Positions 1 through 10,128 of a DNA stretch of 64,000 bases are shown piece by piece; position 1 is the stretch's first letter; each line of letters begins with the position of its first letter. The position numbers and the translations under genes were made by a program. The DNA is from Phytopythium helicoides (taxonomy: Eukaryota > Oomycota > Peronosporomycetes > Pythiales > Pythiaceae): positions 372,001 to 436,000 of the forward strand of contig JANFNE010000021.1 of assembly GCA_024867545.1 (NCBI GenBank), written 5' to 3'. A model generated the notes under the pieces. The model searched no databases and had not been told where the DNA came from. It saw only the letters and a list, made by a program, of their open reading frames with translations.

Positions 1-1
1 G

Positions 2-2340
2 GTGATCGGGCTCATGCACGTTCTTCAGCTGCCCGAACACGCAGAGCACAACGGTGTTGACGCCATGACAACATCAACTGCACTGGCACCAGTGATTGCA
101 TTCAAGCTCGAGCCATCGCACGCATTACCTGCTGGCCATCGCCGCAGCACGCATTCCCACTATCAGGACGTGCGATATGCCGCAGTTGGAGCCCAGGTAG
201 TTGAGCGGATGATTCAACACTATGACGTTATTTTCCAGGATGTGAGGCTCCAAGTGTCAGACGCACTCAAGCGATTAGAGGCAAAAAAACAAGCGCTACT
301 TACGATCCATCAGCTCTTCAAGATGAAGCCGCAAGTGAACTTCATGTCGGATAAGCAGCACTTGGACGAGATGAGTGTCATGTTTGCCGAGAGTTGTTCC
401 ATTGAAGCTGGCCACAGCCTAGCCAGCCTTCGCCTCAGCTCTCATTCGTCTAGTAGTGAAGGGTCAAACAACTCCGACGAGCATGCTCGTGCAGATAGCA
501 ATATCAATAGCACCGCGTCCGATACGGTCCCTCCGGTGAGGCCACCGACCATCACCACGTGTACACAGCATGATCCCCATCACACCCGAAGCGGGGCCAC
601 CTGCGGCTATTTCCTTCATCCCAGCGACGATCGAAGATGCTACTGGATCAACGACGGTGCCTCCCCCTCCTCCTTCTCCAACTGCAAGGACTGCGAGTGG
701 TACGGGTATCAATACATTACCCACATTCAGGACTGCTAGTGGAACCGGAACGCGTATTGGCGTTCTCACGCGACGCCAGACGGTCGCTACAACGACCGGA
801 TCATCATCAAGCTCGCCTGCATATGATGGGCTCGGACGCAGTCGTGCTGCGAGCGAATTCACGTCGCCGTATGCTGATCCAGACAACCGCCCATTGATCG
901 AAATCTGGGAGAAGCATGGCTTCAACCGTCCGACAGTGCTCGGCAACTTTGACAAAGGTGGTGTTTTGCTGTTGCGGTCCGTTGCTTATATGCTGAAGAA
1001 CTATAAAAGTGAGGTAATGCCGCGCCTGTACGAGCGTGCATTACCGTTCGCCACTGCCTCGTTCGACGCTGGTCTCGTCGCGTCCGCCATTGTCCGTTCG
1101 CTTGTTCATCTTCTGAAGCTCGTGTAAGTATTTGTGTTTATGCGTAGCTCTCCTTATGTCGAATTCCTAACGATACGCTCATGCCGCAGGCCATCGCCCG
1201 AAGCGCCGAATCTGAACCTCGTGGCGCTCTCGGTTGAGCCTTTCTGGGAGCTCTTCGATGAAGACGCGTTCTTCTACAAGTTGTTCGTGCTCATGTTTCA
1301 GATGTTCGACCAGATATGGAGCCTTCTGGACCCACAGGAGGTCTCTTTCACGCGCGTATTTTGCGAGACGGAGGCAAGGATGGACGAGCTGCTCAAGAAG
1401 TCACCTGCGAGCGTCGATGATGTTCGGGTGCAATGGAATGAATTGTATCAAGAGCTACACCACGAGATTTTGGATGAGGCGAACGAAGTTGCTGCAACAA
1501 ATGATCGTACGATGGGAGCGAACGCTGAACTTGTCCAAGGTGACAGGGAAAGTGATAGCGCTGCTTATGGGGTTATCACTTCAACACCATGCCAGCCGTC
1601 ACCACCGCGGTTCTCTCGCAAGCCGTCTTTCGTATTCAACACGGACGACTACAAGAGCAAGTTGTTAGACGCCTCAGGCATTCTAACCCTCGAGCACATC
1701 GCGTACCTGGATCACGCCGTACCGATCACTTGCCAGCTCTGCCGCTGGTGTCTACTCTACAGCACTGAGACGCATGGGTCATCACTGGACACGCTGCTGT
1801 TACTCACGAAGAACCAAAGTCCAACGATGCTCGTGATCAAGGACGACCGTGGAAATGTGTTTGGTGGCTTTGCATCCGATGAGTGGCATCGTGCAGCACA
1901 ATATTTTGGAAACGGCGAGAGTTTTCTCTTTTCATTTGCGAATGCGAAAGGTTCTTCGAGTAGCGGTGGGGATGCCAATGGATTGCCTGGAGTGAGCAGC
2001 TCAACTTTCTCCAAGTATCCGTGGAGTCGCAAGAACAGCTATTTTATGCTTTGCTCGGAGGAGTCTATCGTGATGGGCGGTGGTGGTAGCTTTGGACTCT
2101 ACCTGGTACAAATCTGTCGTACCCGTTTGGCTTTGGTTTCGTAGAATGCTGATATTTGTATCTGTTCCGCAGGACTCTGATCTATCGAGAGGCACAACAG
2201 GGCCATGCGAGACATACAGCTCGCGGCCACTCGTGAGCTCGCAAGAGTTCAATTGCCTACTCGTTGAGGTGTGGGGATTCACGTCGGGTGACAGACCAAC
2301 CGGACCTATCGAGCCGCGCAAGAAGAGCGTCCTCGACTAG
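2..2340 (+). CDS. ELMO domain + TLDc domain protein (5' part uncertain)
   Basis: The gene spans several exons. Two introns are clear: 1124-1189 (GTAAGT...GCAG) and 2106-2172 (GTACAA...GCAG); both join reading frames exactly. The join between the first frame (2-about 535) and the frame used from about 690 is unresolved: a short intron or a one-base error. The middle part (about 870-1430) reads as an ELMO domain, with a W..HGF..P..L..F...G...L motif followed by LPFATASFDAG and FFYKLFVLMFQMFDQIW. The last third is a TLDc domain: LLYSTETHGSS, FGGFASDEW, FLFSF, YFMLCSEESIVMGGGG and LLVEVWGF. ELMO proteins act on small GTPases of the Rac/Arf type and TLDc proteins bind V-ATPase or protect against oxidative stress; the role here is inferred only. 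The stop is at 2338-2340. The N-terminus may lie before the window. Confidence 0.72.
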
Positions 2341-2443
2341 ATGAAGCCGTATCATATAAACTAAACAATAAACTGCTGGCTAAATCGCGTGTCATGACAT
2401 CCACAGGACAAACGTAAAGGAATTTGGTCGAGAATCAAGCTGG

Positions 2444-3224
2444 TCACGAACGTCCGGACATTCCGTTGATGCCGATGCTGCTGTTGTACGTGTTGGAGGC
2501 CTCGTCACTTGACGGTCCAGTCGCGAACAGATCTTCGATCTCGTCATGGAAGCGCTCGAACTGCGCCTCCTGCACCGCTCGCTGACAAGAACCAACAATG
2601 TAAGTCACAAGCAACAATCCATGCTGTGCACGCCTCGCACCTCGCCGTTCGTCATAGACACACTGGGCTGTGGCTGTGTCGCCAGCGCCGCGAGCTCGGC
2701 GCCGAACATTTCGGTGAATCGCTCGAGCACGCGGCGCAGCGCTTCCTTGAATGCCGCGGCCTTCTTATGGTCCGTGGTGCGGTCGTGGAAGAGCGCAGCC
2801 TGCGCCAGGTCGTTGTTGAGCGCGATCATGGTCACCCCGCCCTGCGTCGGCTGCATCGCGCCACAATTCCGGGTGAGAACTCGCTTCCAATCCACGCGCA
2901 CGCGAGCCGGTCGCGTACCGAAAACTGCAGCGGCTCGCTGCCCGAGCGCCGCTCCTCGTGGTGCTTGCCGCCAGTCGGCGGGTCGAAGTGTACCTGCACC
3001 ACGTCTGCGCGTTCCCGCGATCGTCAGGCCGCGCCTCGCCGCTCCAGCGCGCGCCACGCACCGCCGCCGTCGATCTCGCGCGCGAACTGAGAGAAGGAGA
3101 GCACGAGCGCGTCCACGGCCTCGGCGTGCGCCTGCGGGTCCCACTTCCAGCGCCGGGAGAAGGCGCAGGCGCCCGACGCGCGCGCGAACACCTTGAGCAG
3201 CCGCAGCTCGTCCGCCATCTCCAT
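2444..3224 (-). CDS. Conserved-looking protein of unknown function
   Basis: Three exons read leftward from an ATG at 3224 or 3218 (MEMADELRLLKVFARASG). Intron 1 is 3005-3061 (GTGCGTGG...CTGAC...GCGCAG); it removes an in-frame TGA and joins EIDGG to DVVQVHFDPPTGGKHHEE. Intron 2 is 2582-2640 (GAG|GTGCGAGG...CTTGTCAG) and joins TNGE to RAVQEAQFERFHDEIEDLF. Between them, near 2862-2872, the frame jumps by one base from SEFSPGIVA to MQPTQGGVTMIALNNDLAQ with no room for an intron, so a sequence error or a real frameshift is present. The product would be about 230 residues, largely helical in its second half, with no signal peptide or membrane segment. I recognise no family. It shares a short divergent promoter with the plus-strand gene starting at 3342. 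Confidence 0.6.
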
Positions 3225-3253
3225 CTCGAACTGAGAAATGCCGCAAAGTGCGG

Positions 3254-3299
3254 TTTCAGCCAATCACATCACGTATGAACTCTATTTGCGCCAATCATA
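3254..3299. promoter_or_regulatory. Two CCAAT boxes in a divergent promoter
   Basis: TTTCAGCCAATCA lies at 3254-3266 and GCCAATCATA at 3290-3299, in the 117 bp between the starts of two divergent genes. The same 13-mer recurs exactly at 11286-11298 and, reversed, at 62845-62857, each time upstream of a gene start. NF-Y-type binding is inferred. Confidence 0.5.
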
Positions 3300-3341
3300 G
3301 AGCGAGAAGGCGCTCTGCCCGCCATTCCAACAGCGAGCAAC

Positions 3342-3710
3342 ATGAGCACCAGTGGCGTCGGGCTCAAGGCGACCTTCCGCTTCCGCGGGGAGCAGGTACA
3401 CGCGTTCGAGAGCTTCCCGAGCGAGGAAGAGGCCTCCAACGAGTACGCGACTAGTGAGTCGGCCAACCACGCGTTCCGCGGCGTCATGGACTTCGGCGTG
3501 CCCATCCCAGAGCTCAAGAGCGTGGGGCCGTACGCCGCGCTGGTCACGGCCGTCAAGGTGCGATTCGTTTCGCTGTTGCGGGTGGCTGGGGATGGTGGAG
3601 GGCTGAGGTAGAGAGTGTCTTTCGTGCAGCGGGCGAAGGAGGACAGCGAGGCGTTCCTGAAGGACAAGGTCGAGGGCCCCGTGTCAGCGCGGATGCTCGG
3701 CGAGGAGTAG
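3342..3710 (+). CDS. Small acidic protein of unknown function, 98 aa
   Basis: Two exons, 3342-3557 and 3630-3710, are joined by an intron of 72 bp (GTGCGATT...TTCGTGCAG) in phase 0. The 216 and 81 coding bases give 98 residues plus stop. The protein begins MSTSGVGLKATFRFRGEQ, has an acidic FESFPSEEEASNEYATSES stretch, then HAFRGVMDFGVPIPELKSVG and an acidic/basic C-terminal helix ending ARMLGEE. There is no signal peptide or transmembrane segment. I do not recognise a family. Exact splice-frame agreement supports a real gene. It stands 117 bp from the divergent gene to its left, with two CCAAT boxes between them. Confidence 0.65.
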
Positions 3711-3832
3711 AAGCCTACAGGATGAATACACGGAGCCAAAAGCATTTTCAACGGGCAAAGTTCTCACTTCTACAGCAGACTGGGTGGCGGGTGGATACTA
3801 TGTAGCATGCAGTGGGGCCTGGAGGCGGCGGC

Positions 3833-6705
3833 TTATGCGTCGCTCGCGTCCGAGTCGCTCCACGTCGGCAGCGGTAGCTGCTCGAGCTGGCGGTACGACC
3901 GCACGTTCGTCCTGGCGCGCTTCTTGTAGCGGCGCTTGGTCAATTCCGACGACGGCGCGCGCGAGTGGAAAATTTTCTTGAGGCTCGGCGCTGATGCCGC
4001 CGCGTGAGTGCGCAGCTGGCGCCTGCCGTACCTGCTCGTGTTGGTGGCACTGAGCTCGGCAGCTAGTGTCTCTGTTGTCGACGCCGCAGAGCCACCAAAG
4101 TGCTTGGGCTTGGTGCACTCCGAGCAGAACCACGGCACATTGGCTGGTGGAAGCATGACGAGATTCGTACAGCTGCGAAAAGATGTTTCACACACACGTT
4201 AAATTCTGGCCAACAAGTAACAGCAAAGCTTGATAAAGCGTACTTGAGATGAAAAGCTGCGGGGCAACCGTCGCAGCAAATGAGCTCGCCAGCAAGCCCA
4301 CAGCGGTAGCACGCATCTTCGTTTAAGTCATTCTGACAGTCCATTGATGGAGCCACGTTAGGAATCGCGACCACATACAGAGAGGGTAAACAAACAGTAC
4401 CTGGTCAGGGTTGAAGAAAATGTGCTCGTCGTTCATGTGCTTGATCAAGCGGTGGATGCGATCAGGGTCAATTTTGCCCGACGAAGGTACCCGCTTGTTC
4501 CACTTGGACTTGCCGTTCGCAAACGCAACAAGATCTAGGAAAAATCCACACGAGATTTGTTACCACACGAATCTGAATGGCGGTTATGATGCGCGAACAC
4601 CCACCTGCAACACCCTTCGAACGAGCCTCGAGTAGGCTTAGTCGTTTGCGGACTAGCTTCTTTCCGGATGCTTGTGGCTTGGGTTGTACCATCCACGTGT
4701 CGGCATCGGACGCCGAACGACAAAGGTCTAAGCTCCAGTCAGACTTGCCGCCACAAATGTAGCTGTGAAGTCCCCTCATCTCCTCAAGATGCTCACCGCG
4801 GACCACACGTTCATACCAGTTAGACTTTTGAACAACGTCACTGGTGGAAGTAGACACCGAAGAGCTGGAGGCAGTAGAATCGTCTTCGACGGATGCAGTA
4901 GAATACCCTTCAGACAACGGGCTGCTCGACCTAGAACTCGGCTTCTCGTCAGCAGGCTTCATGCTATTGCTCGCGTGATCATCAACATTCTCCTTATCGA
5001 CCGGTTGTTCTTCATTGGATGGTTCGGGTTTTGGTGCGTCAGTCTTGTCCGGCTTCTTCTCGTAATGACTGCAGAACAGCCGACGCTTCTTGTAGCCGAA
5101 GGTGTTGAGCGACTGTCGGTCAAGCTGAACAGAGTAGCAAAGGTATGCAGTGAGCAATCAATCGTAAGATTAATCCTTGGGTTGAAACGTACCTGTGCAG
5201 ATTTCAAGATTGCAAGTGAGGACACGTGCACTGGTCGCTTGAGCTCTGGAATAGGGACCTCCACCGCTTCAATACGCTTCTTTGCAGTCGCCGCGCTCTC
5301 CAGACCGGGAGGCACAAAAGCAGGCAGCTGGGATCTCTTGCGGCCAATCTTGCCCGTGCAGGCAGTAGAGCCGCACTTGCAATCCACAGCCTCGCCGAAA
5401 TGGGAAAAGTTGTAGTCGATAGTGATTTCCTCGTTCGCTTGAATATTGCGGCGAGCGAAAATGCCAACGCGCTGGATTCCATCCACATTCCTGTTCGCAG
5501 CAAACGTTCGATCAGCGCTCTACATCGAGCAAGGAAGTGTTATTACACCAATCGTACCATTTCTGCGTAGCGCTGTTCGGGTCGCAACTGTGGTTGATGA
5601 AGCGCGACTCGTTACTGCGGTAACGCGCGTCGATCACGACGTCCTTCTCGAGCTCCAACATGTAAAAATGGGTCTCACCATGGTCGCGGTAGTGAATCAG
5701 TCGTCGCTCACACTCTTCATCATCAATCACCTCCCCAAGATACTCGATGATAAACTCTCCAGCCTGAATGTCTTCCTCAGCGATCAAACCAAATCCTGGA
5801 CCAGGGATATACTCCACGCGAACAGGTCTAGACATTGTGATTAAGTCGACAAGTGTTAGCACTCTCCTCAAGCCAACTTGGATAAAATCGACAAAAGTAG
5901 GTACTTACTTGACTTCGCGGCGCTTGATCGCTCGGTTGCTACACATCTCGGGACTGGGAGCAGAGCACGTCTTGTCCGAGCAGCTAATAAACATCATGCG
6001 GTTGTAGCAGCTCTCGCCACAGAGCGTCGGCTGGACAAGCTTGGGTTTCCGCCCGCGGCGTCCGCGTCCGCTGGTCTTTTGGGGCTCCTCCATCTTTTCC
6101 TTGGCAGTCGCGATCTGCGTGGCGCGCTTGGTGGTGGTCGGGACGCCCTTCTCCTGGAAGCAGGTGCATTTGTGCACTGGCAGATCCGCAACTGGGATGC
6201 GGTTGGAGACGTACACACTCTTGCAGATGTGTCCATAGTTGGGCGGACGCAGCTCGAGCCTGCGCGCGTCGATGCGCTCGACCTCGCTCTTGGAGAAGGG
6301 CAGCTCGAACGAGTAGCGCCGCGGCGCCACGCGCTTGCGTCCCCTGGTGGTCGACGTGGACGCGGCGGGCGTGGGCGTCGCGCGCTCCGCGAGGCGCTCG
6401 TCCTCCGCCAGCGAGCGCAGGAACAGCCGCGTGTCCGCGTCGAGCCCCGAGTCGTCCTCTGGCTCGGGCTCCTCCTGTACCGTCCGCTGCTGCTCCTCGG
6501 CGGCCGCCGCCTCCCGCTCAGGCTCGGGCTCGCGCTCCGGCTGCGGCTGCGGCTCGACCGAGGGCGGGGCGCCTGTCTCCTGCTTGCGTCGCGGCTTGCG
6601 GCCCAGCTGGCCGAGCGCGTGGACCGAGGAGCGCGCGGCCAGCGCGGCGCGGCGCGAGGGCCGGGGCGGCGCCGGCGCGCGCGGCTTGAGCGAGCGCCGC
6701 GGCAT
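3833..6705 (-). CDS. SET-domain histone-lysine methyltransferase with C-terminal PHD finger (ASH1/SET2-like)
   Basis: Seven exons (5909-6705, 5558-5827, 5193-5490, 4605-5124, 4401-4534, 4244-4332, 3833-4172) sum to 2448 coding bases, 815 residues, with every phase matching. Order of parts: a disordered basic/acidic N-terminus (about 1-180); a Cys-rich AWS region (CGESCYNRMMF...CSNRAIKRREV); a SET domain starting VEYIPGPGFGLIAEEDI, with EYLGEVIDD, the cofactor/active-site motif RFINHSCDPN and ITIDYNF; and post-SET CKCGSTACTG. Then come a long Ser-rich linker and, after residue about 670, a PHD finger (CYRCGLAGELICCDGCPAAFH...WFCSEC). AWS-SET-postSET enzymes of this group methylate histone H3, commonly K36. 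A PHD finger placed after the catalytic domain suggests reading of a neighbouring histone mark. The start at MPRRSLKPRAP is chosen because the region above it is promoter-like. Confidence 0.88.
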
Positions 6706-7013
6706 CGGCGGGCGAGGCGGCGAGGAGTGGCGCGAACCAGCGGCGACTGGTAGGCGCGAAAATGCGCTGGGGAAGAGAGCGCCATGCGCTTGAAATGCGG
6801 TCAGCGCCCGGATTGGCGGAAAAGGGGCGGGTCGAGCCGCGCGATTGGATGAAAAAGGGAGGTGCGCTATGCTGTGCGGGACAGCGGGACGGGACGGGAT
6901 TGACAATCCGGTGTCGTGTGAGAGGTGTCTATCAACCATCATGAGTATCCAGTTGGGGTGCTGTCATTGGCGCGCTGCTCTATCTATCGCCCCGGGGGCC
7001 ACATGCGCGTGGC
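6706..7013. other. Intergenic region between two minus-strand genes
   Basis: This is the SET gene's upstream region and the TTC27 gene's 3' flank. It contains a reversed CCAAT core (GGATTGGCGG near 6815). No gene is seen. Confidence 0.5.
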
Positions 7014-9992
7014 TCAGTTGGAGAGCTGCGCCTCCTTGGTGTTCACCTCGTCCAGTGCGGCGGCCAGCGCCGCGACGGCCTCGTTGTCCGCGTAGTCGAC
7101 CTGAGCCTTCTTGAGCACGCCGCGAATGTACAGGCGGCACGAGTACAGCGCCTTCTTGGTGCCCTCCTCCAGGTAGTCCTGCGAGAGGCGGACGGCGGCC
7201 TTGCACAGCTGCTCGACGGCCGCGAGGTCCGTCTCCCAGCCAGCCGTCTGCAGCGCGCGGCACTGCTTCAGGCGGCAGTCACGGGCCTTCTCCTTGCGGC
7301 CGAGGCCGTCGTTGAAGTGCGCGTACAGCTGCCACACCTTGGCGTTGTTGGTCGTGATGGACGTGATCCGGCCGAACAGCATCGCGAGCTGCTTCTTGTA
7401 GTGCGTGTTCGAGCGCGTAGGCGTCGCGTCGGTCGCAATCGCAGCCTCGTCCAGCTGCGAGAGGTCTTCGTCGTCGCTGTCTTCGCCGAGCGCAGCAGCC
7501 GCATCGGCCGCTTCGTCCAAGGCGCCTTCCTCGCCGTCGTCCAGCATCTTCTTTAGCGACTCCGGGTAGACGATCGCCTCTACGAGCCACGCGAGGATCT
7601 GGTGGTCGAGCGGACGCTTGTGCTTGGCACGAAGGTCGAGCAGCTGGTGCATCGCGTAGATGGCCTCGCCGTAACGCTCGGTCTCCATCGCGCAGAGCGC
7701 ATAATTCTCCCACATCTGCCACATGTGACGCTTCTGCTTGAGCGCCTCCCGCAGCACCGAGAAAGCCTCCGCATACCGGTCGTTGCGCATGTGGATTGAC
7801 CCGATGTTGCCCCAAGCCTCGCCGTTGTCCGGCTCCAGCTGTACAACACGGGTGAACGCACGGAGACCGAGAGACCACTGCTCGGAGCGCATTGCCATCG
7901 CTCCGAGAGTGAACCACGCGCCAGTGTTCATGGGGTTGACGTTGACGCTGTCCTGATAGTGCGGGATGGCGGTCTCGTAGTCACCCTTCTCGAAGAAGTA
8001 GCGGCCGAGCGATCGCTTGGCGCGTGCGTAGCGCTTTCGCGAGAATTCCCACGACGTCTCATAATGGGAAATGTCCTGAGTGAGGTCTCCCAGGCAGCAC
8101 CACATGTAGGGTGTCGGCGCGATGGCAAGACGCTCGCGAACCACCTTCTCCGCACGCGTGGGCTTGTCAAGGATCTGGTAGCACTTGACGACGTCGTCCC
8201 ATACCTCAAGCTCCTCAAACATCTCAACGGCACTACCCACGACACCCAGACCGAGGTATCGGTCGGCCAAGTCGCGCTTGAGGGCGTACCGAGGGGGAAA
8301 AGCGAGGGAGTAAACAAACTTCATGCGCTCGTGGGCAGGAGCGGCATCGGCAATCGCTGCCAGCGTGTTCTGTGTAATAGTGAGTCGCGTCGTGTGCTGG
8401 TCAACAAGTGCCTGCATTTGCAGCACAGCACGCTCACGTCGCTTGGAGGTTTCACATTCGAGCCACGCGCGCTCAAGCAGACCAGTCGAGTATACCATCC
8501 AGTTGTTTGGGTTCTCAAGCACGCGAGTAATGTATGGCATCATCTCCTCGCGGGTCAGACCATCATTTGCATTGCTGTTCTTGACGTCGAGACAAAGCGC
8601 CAGCAGAATCACCTGGTCAATGATCTGGAGGTTGCCTTGGTGAGTGAGCTTCTTGTCCTCAAATGCGATATTCTCGAGCAGAATGTTGTCTTGGTCGACC
8701 TGGTCTAGCTGCACGTTGCGGTAAGTTGCCTCGCCGTCCTGCACGAGCTTCTGGATCTCCAGCTCTTCCTTGGTCAGACTGTCAGCATTCTCTGAGGAGC
8801 TGTCCACCTTCTTGCCACCAAAGTCCGCATGCGTTTCCGCTGCAATGGCTTCAGCATATACATCCTCCGTTTTCTGTTCAGGCTCGTGCTTTGACGCAGC
8901 GAGAAGTACCATTTGTGCCACGCTCTTCTGCTGGAACTTGGTCCGCTTGCCCATCGATCCGCTCAGCTGCACCGAGATGCCACTGATGACCTTTGCCTGC
9001 TCAAAGGTGCGCTTGCCCTGCTTGTTCTTATCAAAGTGGTGCTGAGCCAGACCCCATTCGACGTATGCACGAGCGAGCAAGTAGTCGTTGTGGAGGAAGA
9101 GCGCAGTCTGTTGATCGCGAATGAGCGCTTGGTATCCTCGCCGAGCCTCGAACCAAAGTGTGTTCGACGGCACCTTCGAGAGAAGCAGGCGACCGTGAGC
9201 AACAGCCGCACGGGCATTCCACCACACTGCAGTGCGCAGCTTGTCAACCACCCGCTTCACATCTGCATTAACGTTCTCAAGCGGAGCCACATCGGCAGTG
9301 ACAACGTTCGAGTTGTCGCGATCGATCTCCGTGACGGCGACCGACCAGTTGGTGTACGAGTAGTTGCCGACAAAGTGCAGCAGACAGCGGCTGATGAGCA
9401 GAAACTGCGGGTACTCGCAGATGGAGAACGGGCTCTCTCCGTCGACCTGGAGCGCAACGAGCGCGTCGATGTGCGCCTGCTTACTGTTCTTCTCAGTGTC
9501 CGACTTGAGCACACGAGTGCAGAGCGCCACAACGTCCTCGATCTGCGCAGGCTCGAACGCTGGGCCCGTGTAGTTGGCCTGCACGTACATGTTCAGGAGC
9601 GCGACGCCCGTGAACAGCACCTCGTAGGCGGCCTCGAGCTGCTGCTCCGGCTCGGCGCTCGCCAGCACGACCCTCTCGAGGCAGCGCGTCACCGCGACGC
9701 ATATGTGCTCGTCACTGCCGCCGCTCTCGCGACTGGCGACCGCGTCGATGACCCTCAGGGCGCTCTGCGAGCGCAGCACGTCCGCGTAGCTGCCTTCGCA
9801 CACGAGCTTGGCCAGCAAATCGACCGTCGAGGTGCCATCGACGGCGGCCGCGTTCGTCTCGATGACCGCGCGCTCGACCGCCAGCAGCGCGTCATCGGCC
9901 GCGTCACGCGCCTCCACGCGCTCCTCGGTGGCGCCCGCCATGGCCGCGCTGGAGCTCACGCCGCAGAGCTCTTCGAGGAGATCGTCGTCCAT
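7014..9992 (-). CDS. TTC27: Tetratricopeptide repeat protein 27 (TTC27/Emw1-like)
   Basis: A single uninterrupted frame of 992 residues starts at MDDDLLEELCGV. The central motif LSGSMGKRTKFQQKSVAQ is the hallmark stretch of TTC27, and the C-terminal half has consecutive TPRs: YLGLGVVGSAVEMFEELEVW, RYFFEKGDYETAIPHYQDSV, AWFTLGAMAMRSEQWSLGLR and EAWGNIGSIHMRNDRYAEAF. TTC27 is an essential TPR protein, linked in yeast (Emw1) to cell-wall/glycosylation integrity and in animals to ribosome/chaperone function. No signal peptide or membrane segment is visible. An acidic insert (EDSDDEDLSQLDEA) lies near residue 840. It is the longest gene here without any frame break. Its start is 136 bp from the divergent SYF2 gene. 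Confidence 0.9.
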   Translation of the reverse strand: MDDDLLEELCGVSSSAAMAGATEERVEARDAADDALLAVERAVIETNAAAVDGTSTVDLLAKLVCEGSYADVLRSQSALRVIDAVASRESGGSDEHICVAVTRCLERVVLASAEPEQQLEAAYEVLFTGVALLNMYVQANYTGPAFEPAQIEDVVALCTRVLKSDTEKNSKQAHIDALVALQVDGESPFSICEYPQFLLISRCLLHFVGNYSYTNWSVAVTEIDRDNSNVVTADVAPLENVNADVKRVVDKLRTAVWWNARAAVAHGRLLLSKVPSNTLWFEARRGYQALIRDQQTALFLHNDYLLARAYVEWGLAQHHFDKNKQGKRTFEQAKVISGISVQLSGSMGKRTKFQQKSVAQMVLLAASKHEPEQKTEDVYAEAIAAETHADFGGKKVDSSSENADSLTKEELEIQKLVQDGEATYRNVQLDQVDQDNILLENIAFEDKKLTHQGNLQIIDQVILLALCLDVKNSNANDGLTREEMMPYITRVLENPNNWMVYSTGLLERAWLECETSKRRERAVLQMQALVDQHTTRLTITQNTLAAIADAAPAHERMKFVYSLAFPPRYALKRDLADRYLGLGVVGSAVEMFEELEVWDDVVKCYQILDKPTRAEKVVRERLAIAPTPYMWCCLGDLTQDISHYETSWEFSRKRYARAKRSLGRYFFEKGDYETAIPHYQDSVNVNPMNTGAWFTLGAMAMRSEQWSLGLRAFTRVVQLEPDNGEAWGNIGSIHMRNDRYAEAFSVLREALKQKRHMWQMWENYALCAMETERYGEAIYAMHQLLDLRAKHKRPLDHQILAWLVEAIVYPESLKKMLDDGEEGALDEAADAAAALGEDSDDEDLSQLDEAAIATDATPTRSNTHYKKQLAMLFGRITSITTNNAKVWQLYAHFNDGLGRKEKARDCRLKQCRALQTAGWETDLAAVEQLCKAAVRLSQDYLEEGTKKALYSCRLYIRGVLKKAQVDYADNEAVAALAAALDEVNTKEAQLSN

Positions 9993-10040
9993 TGCTTTGG
10001 CTGATTACGGAATGACCGCCGCGCACGTTGACTCGGATTA

Positions 10041-10070
10041 ACCGGTATAATATCGGGATACCGGTATAAT
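10041..10070. promoter_or_regulatory. Duplicated ACCGGTATAAT element in the TTC27/SYF2 divergent promoter
   Basis: ACCGGTATAAT occurs at 10041-10051 and again at 10060-10070, 19 bp apart. The second copy sits in the perfect 10-bp palindrome ATACCGGTAT (10058-10067). The pair lies in the 136 bp between two divergent start codons, so a shared regulatory role is inferred. Confidence 0.45.
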
Positions 10071-10128
10071 CTCCGGGTCGTATACTTTTGGCGGCGGCGG
10101 AGCGACGGCAAGAAAGGCGAGCTCGAGC

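Noticed and set aside
3024..3026. In-frame TGA in the gene at 2444-3224, considered as a selenocysteine codon because tRNA-Sec is present
   Set aside because: A good intron (3005-3061, GTGCGTGG...GCGCAG, with CTGAC branch-like site) removes it and joins the frames exactly.
8913..10004. 363-codon plus-strand frame antisense to TTC27
   Set aside because: A shadow of the long intact TTC27 coding sequence; composition (Arg/Val/Leu/His-rich) is typical of antisense codons.
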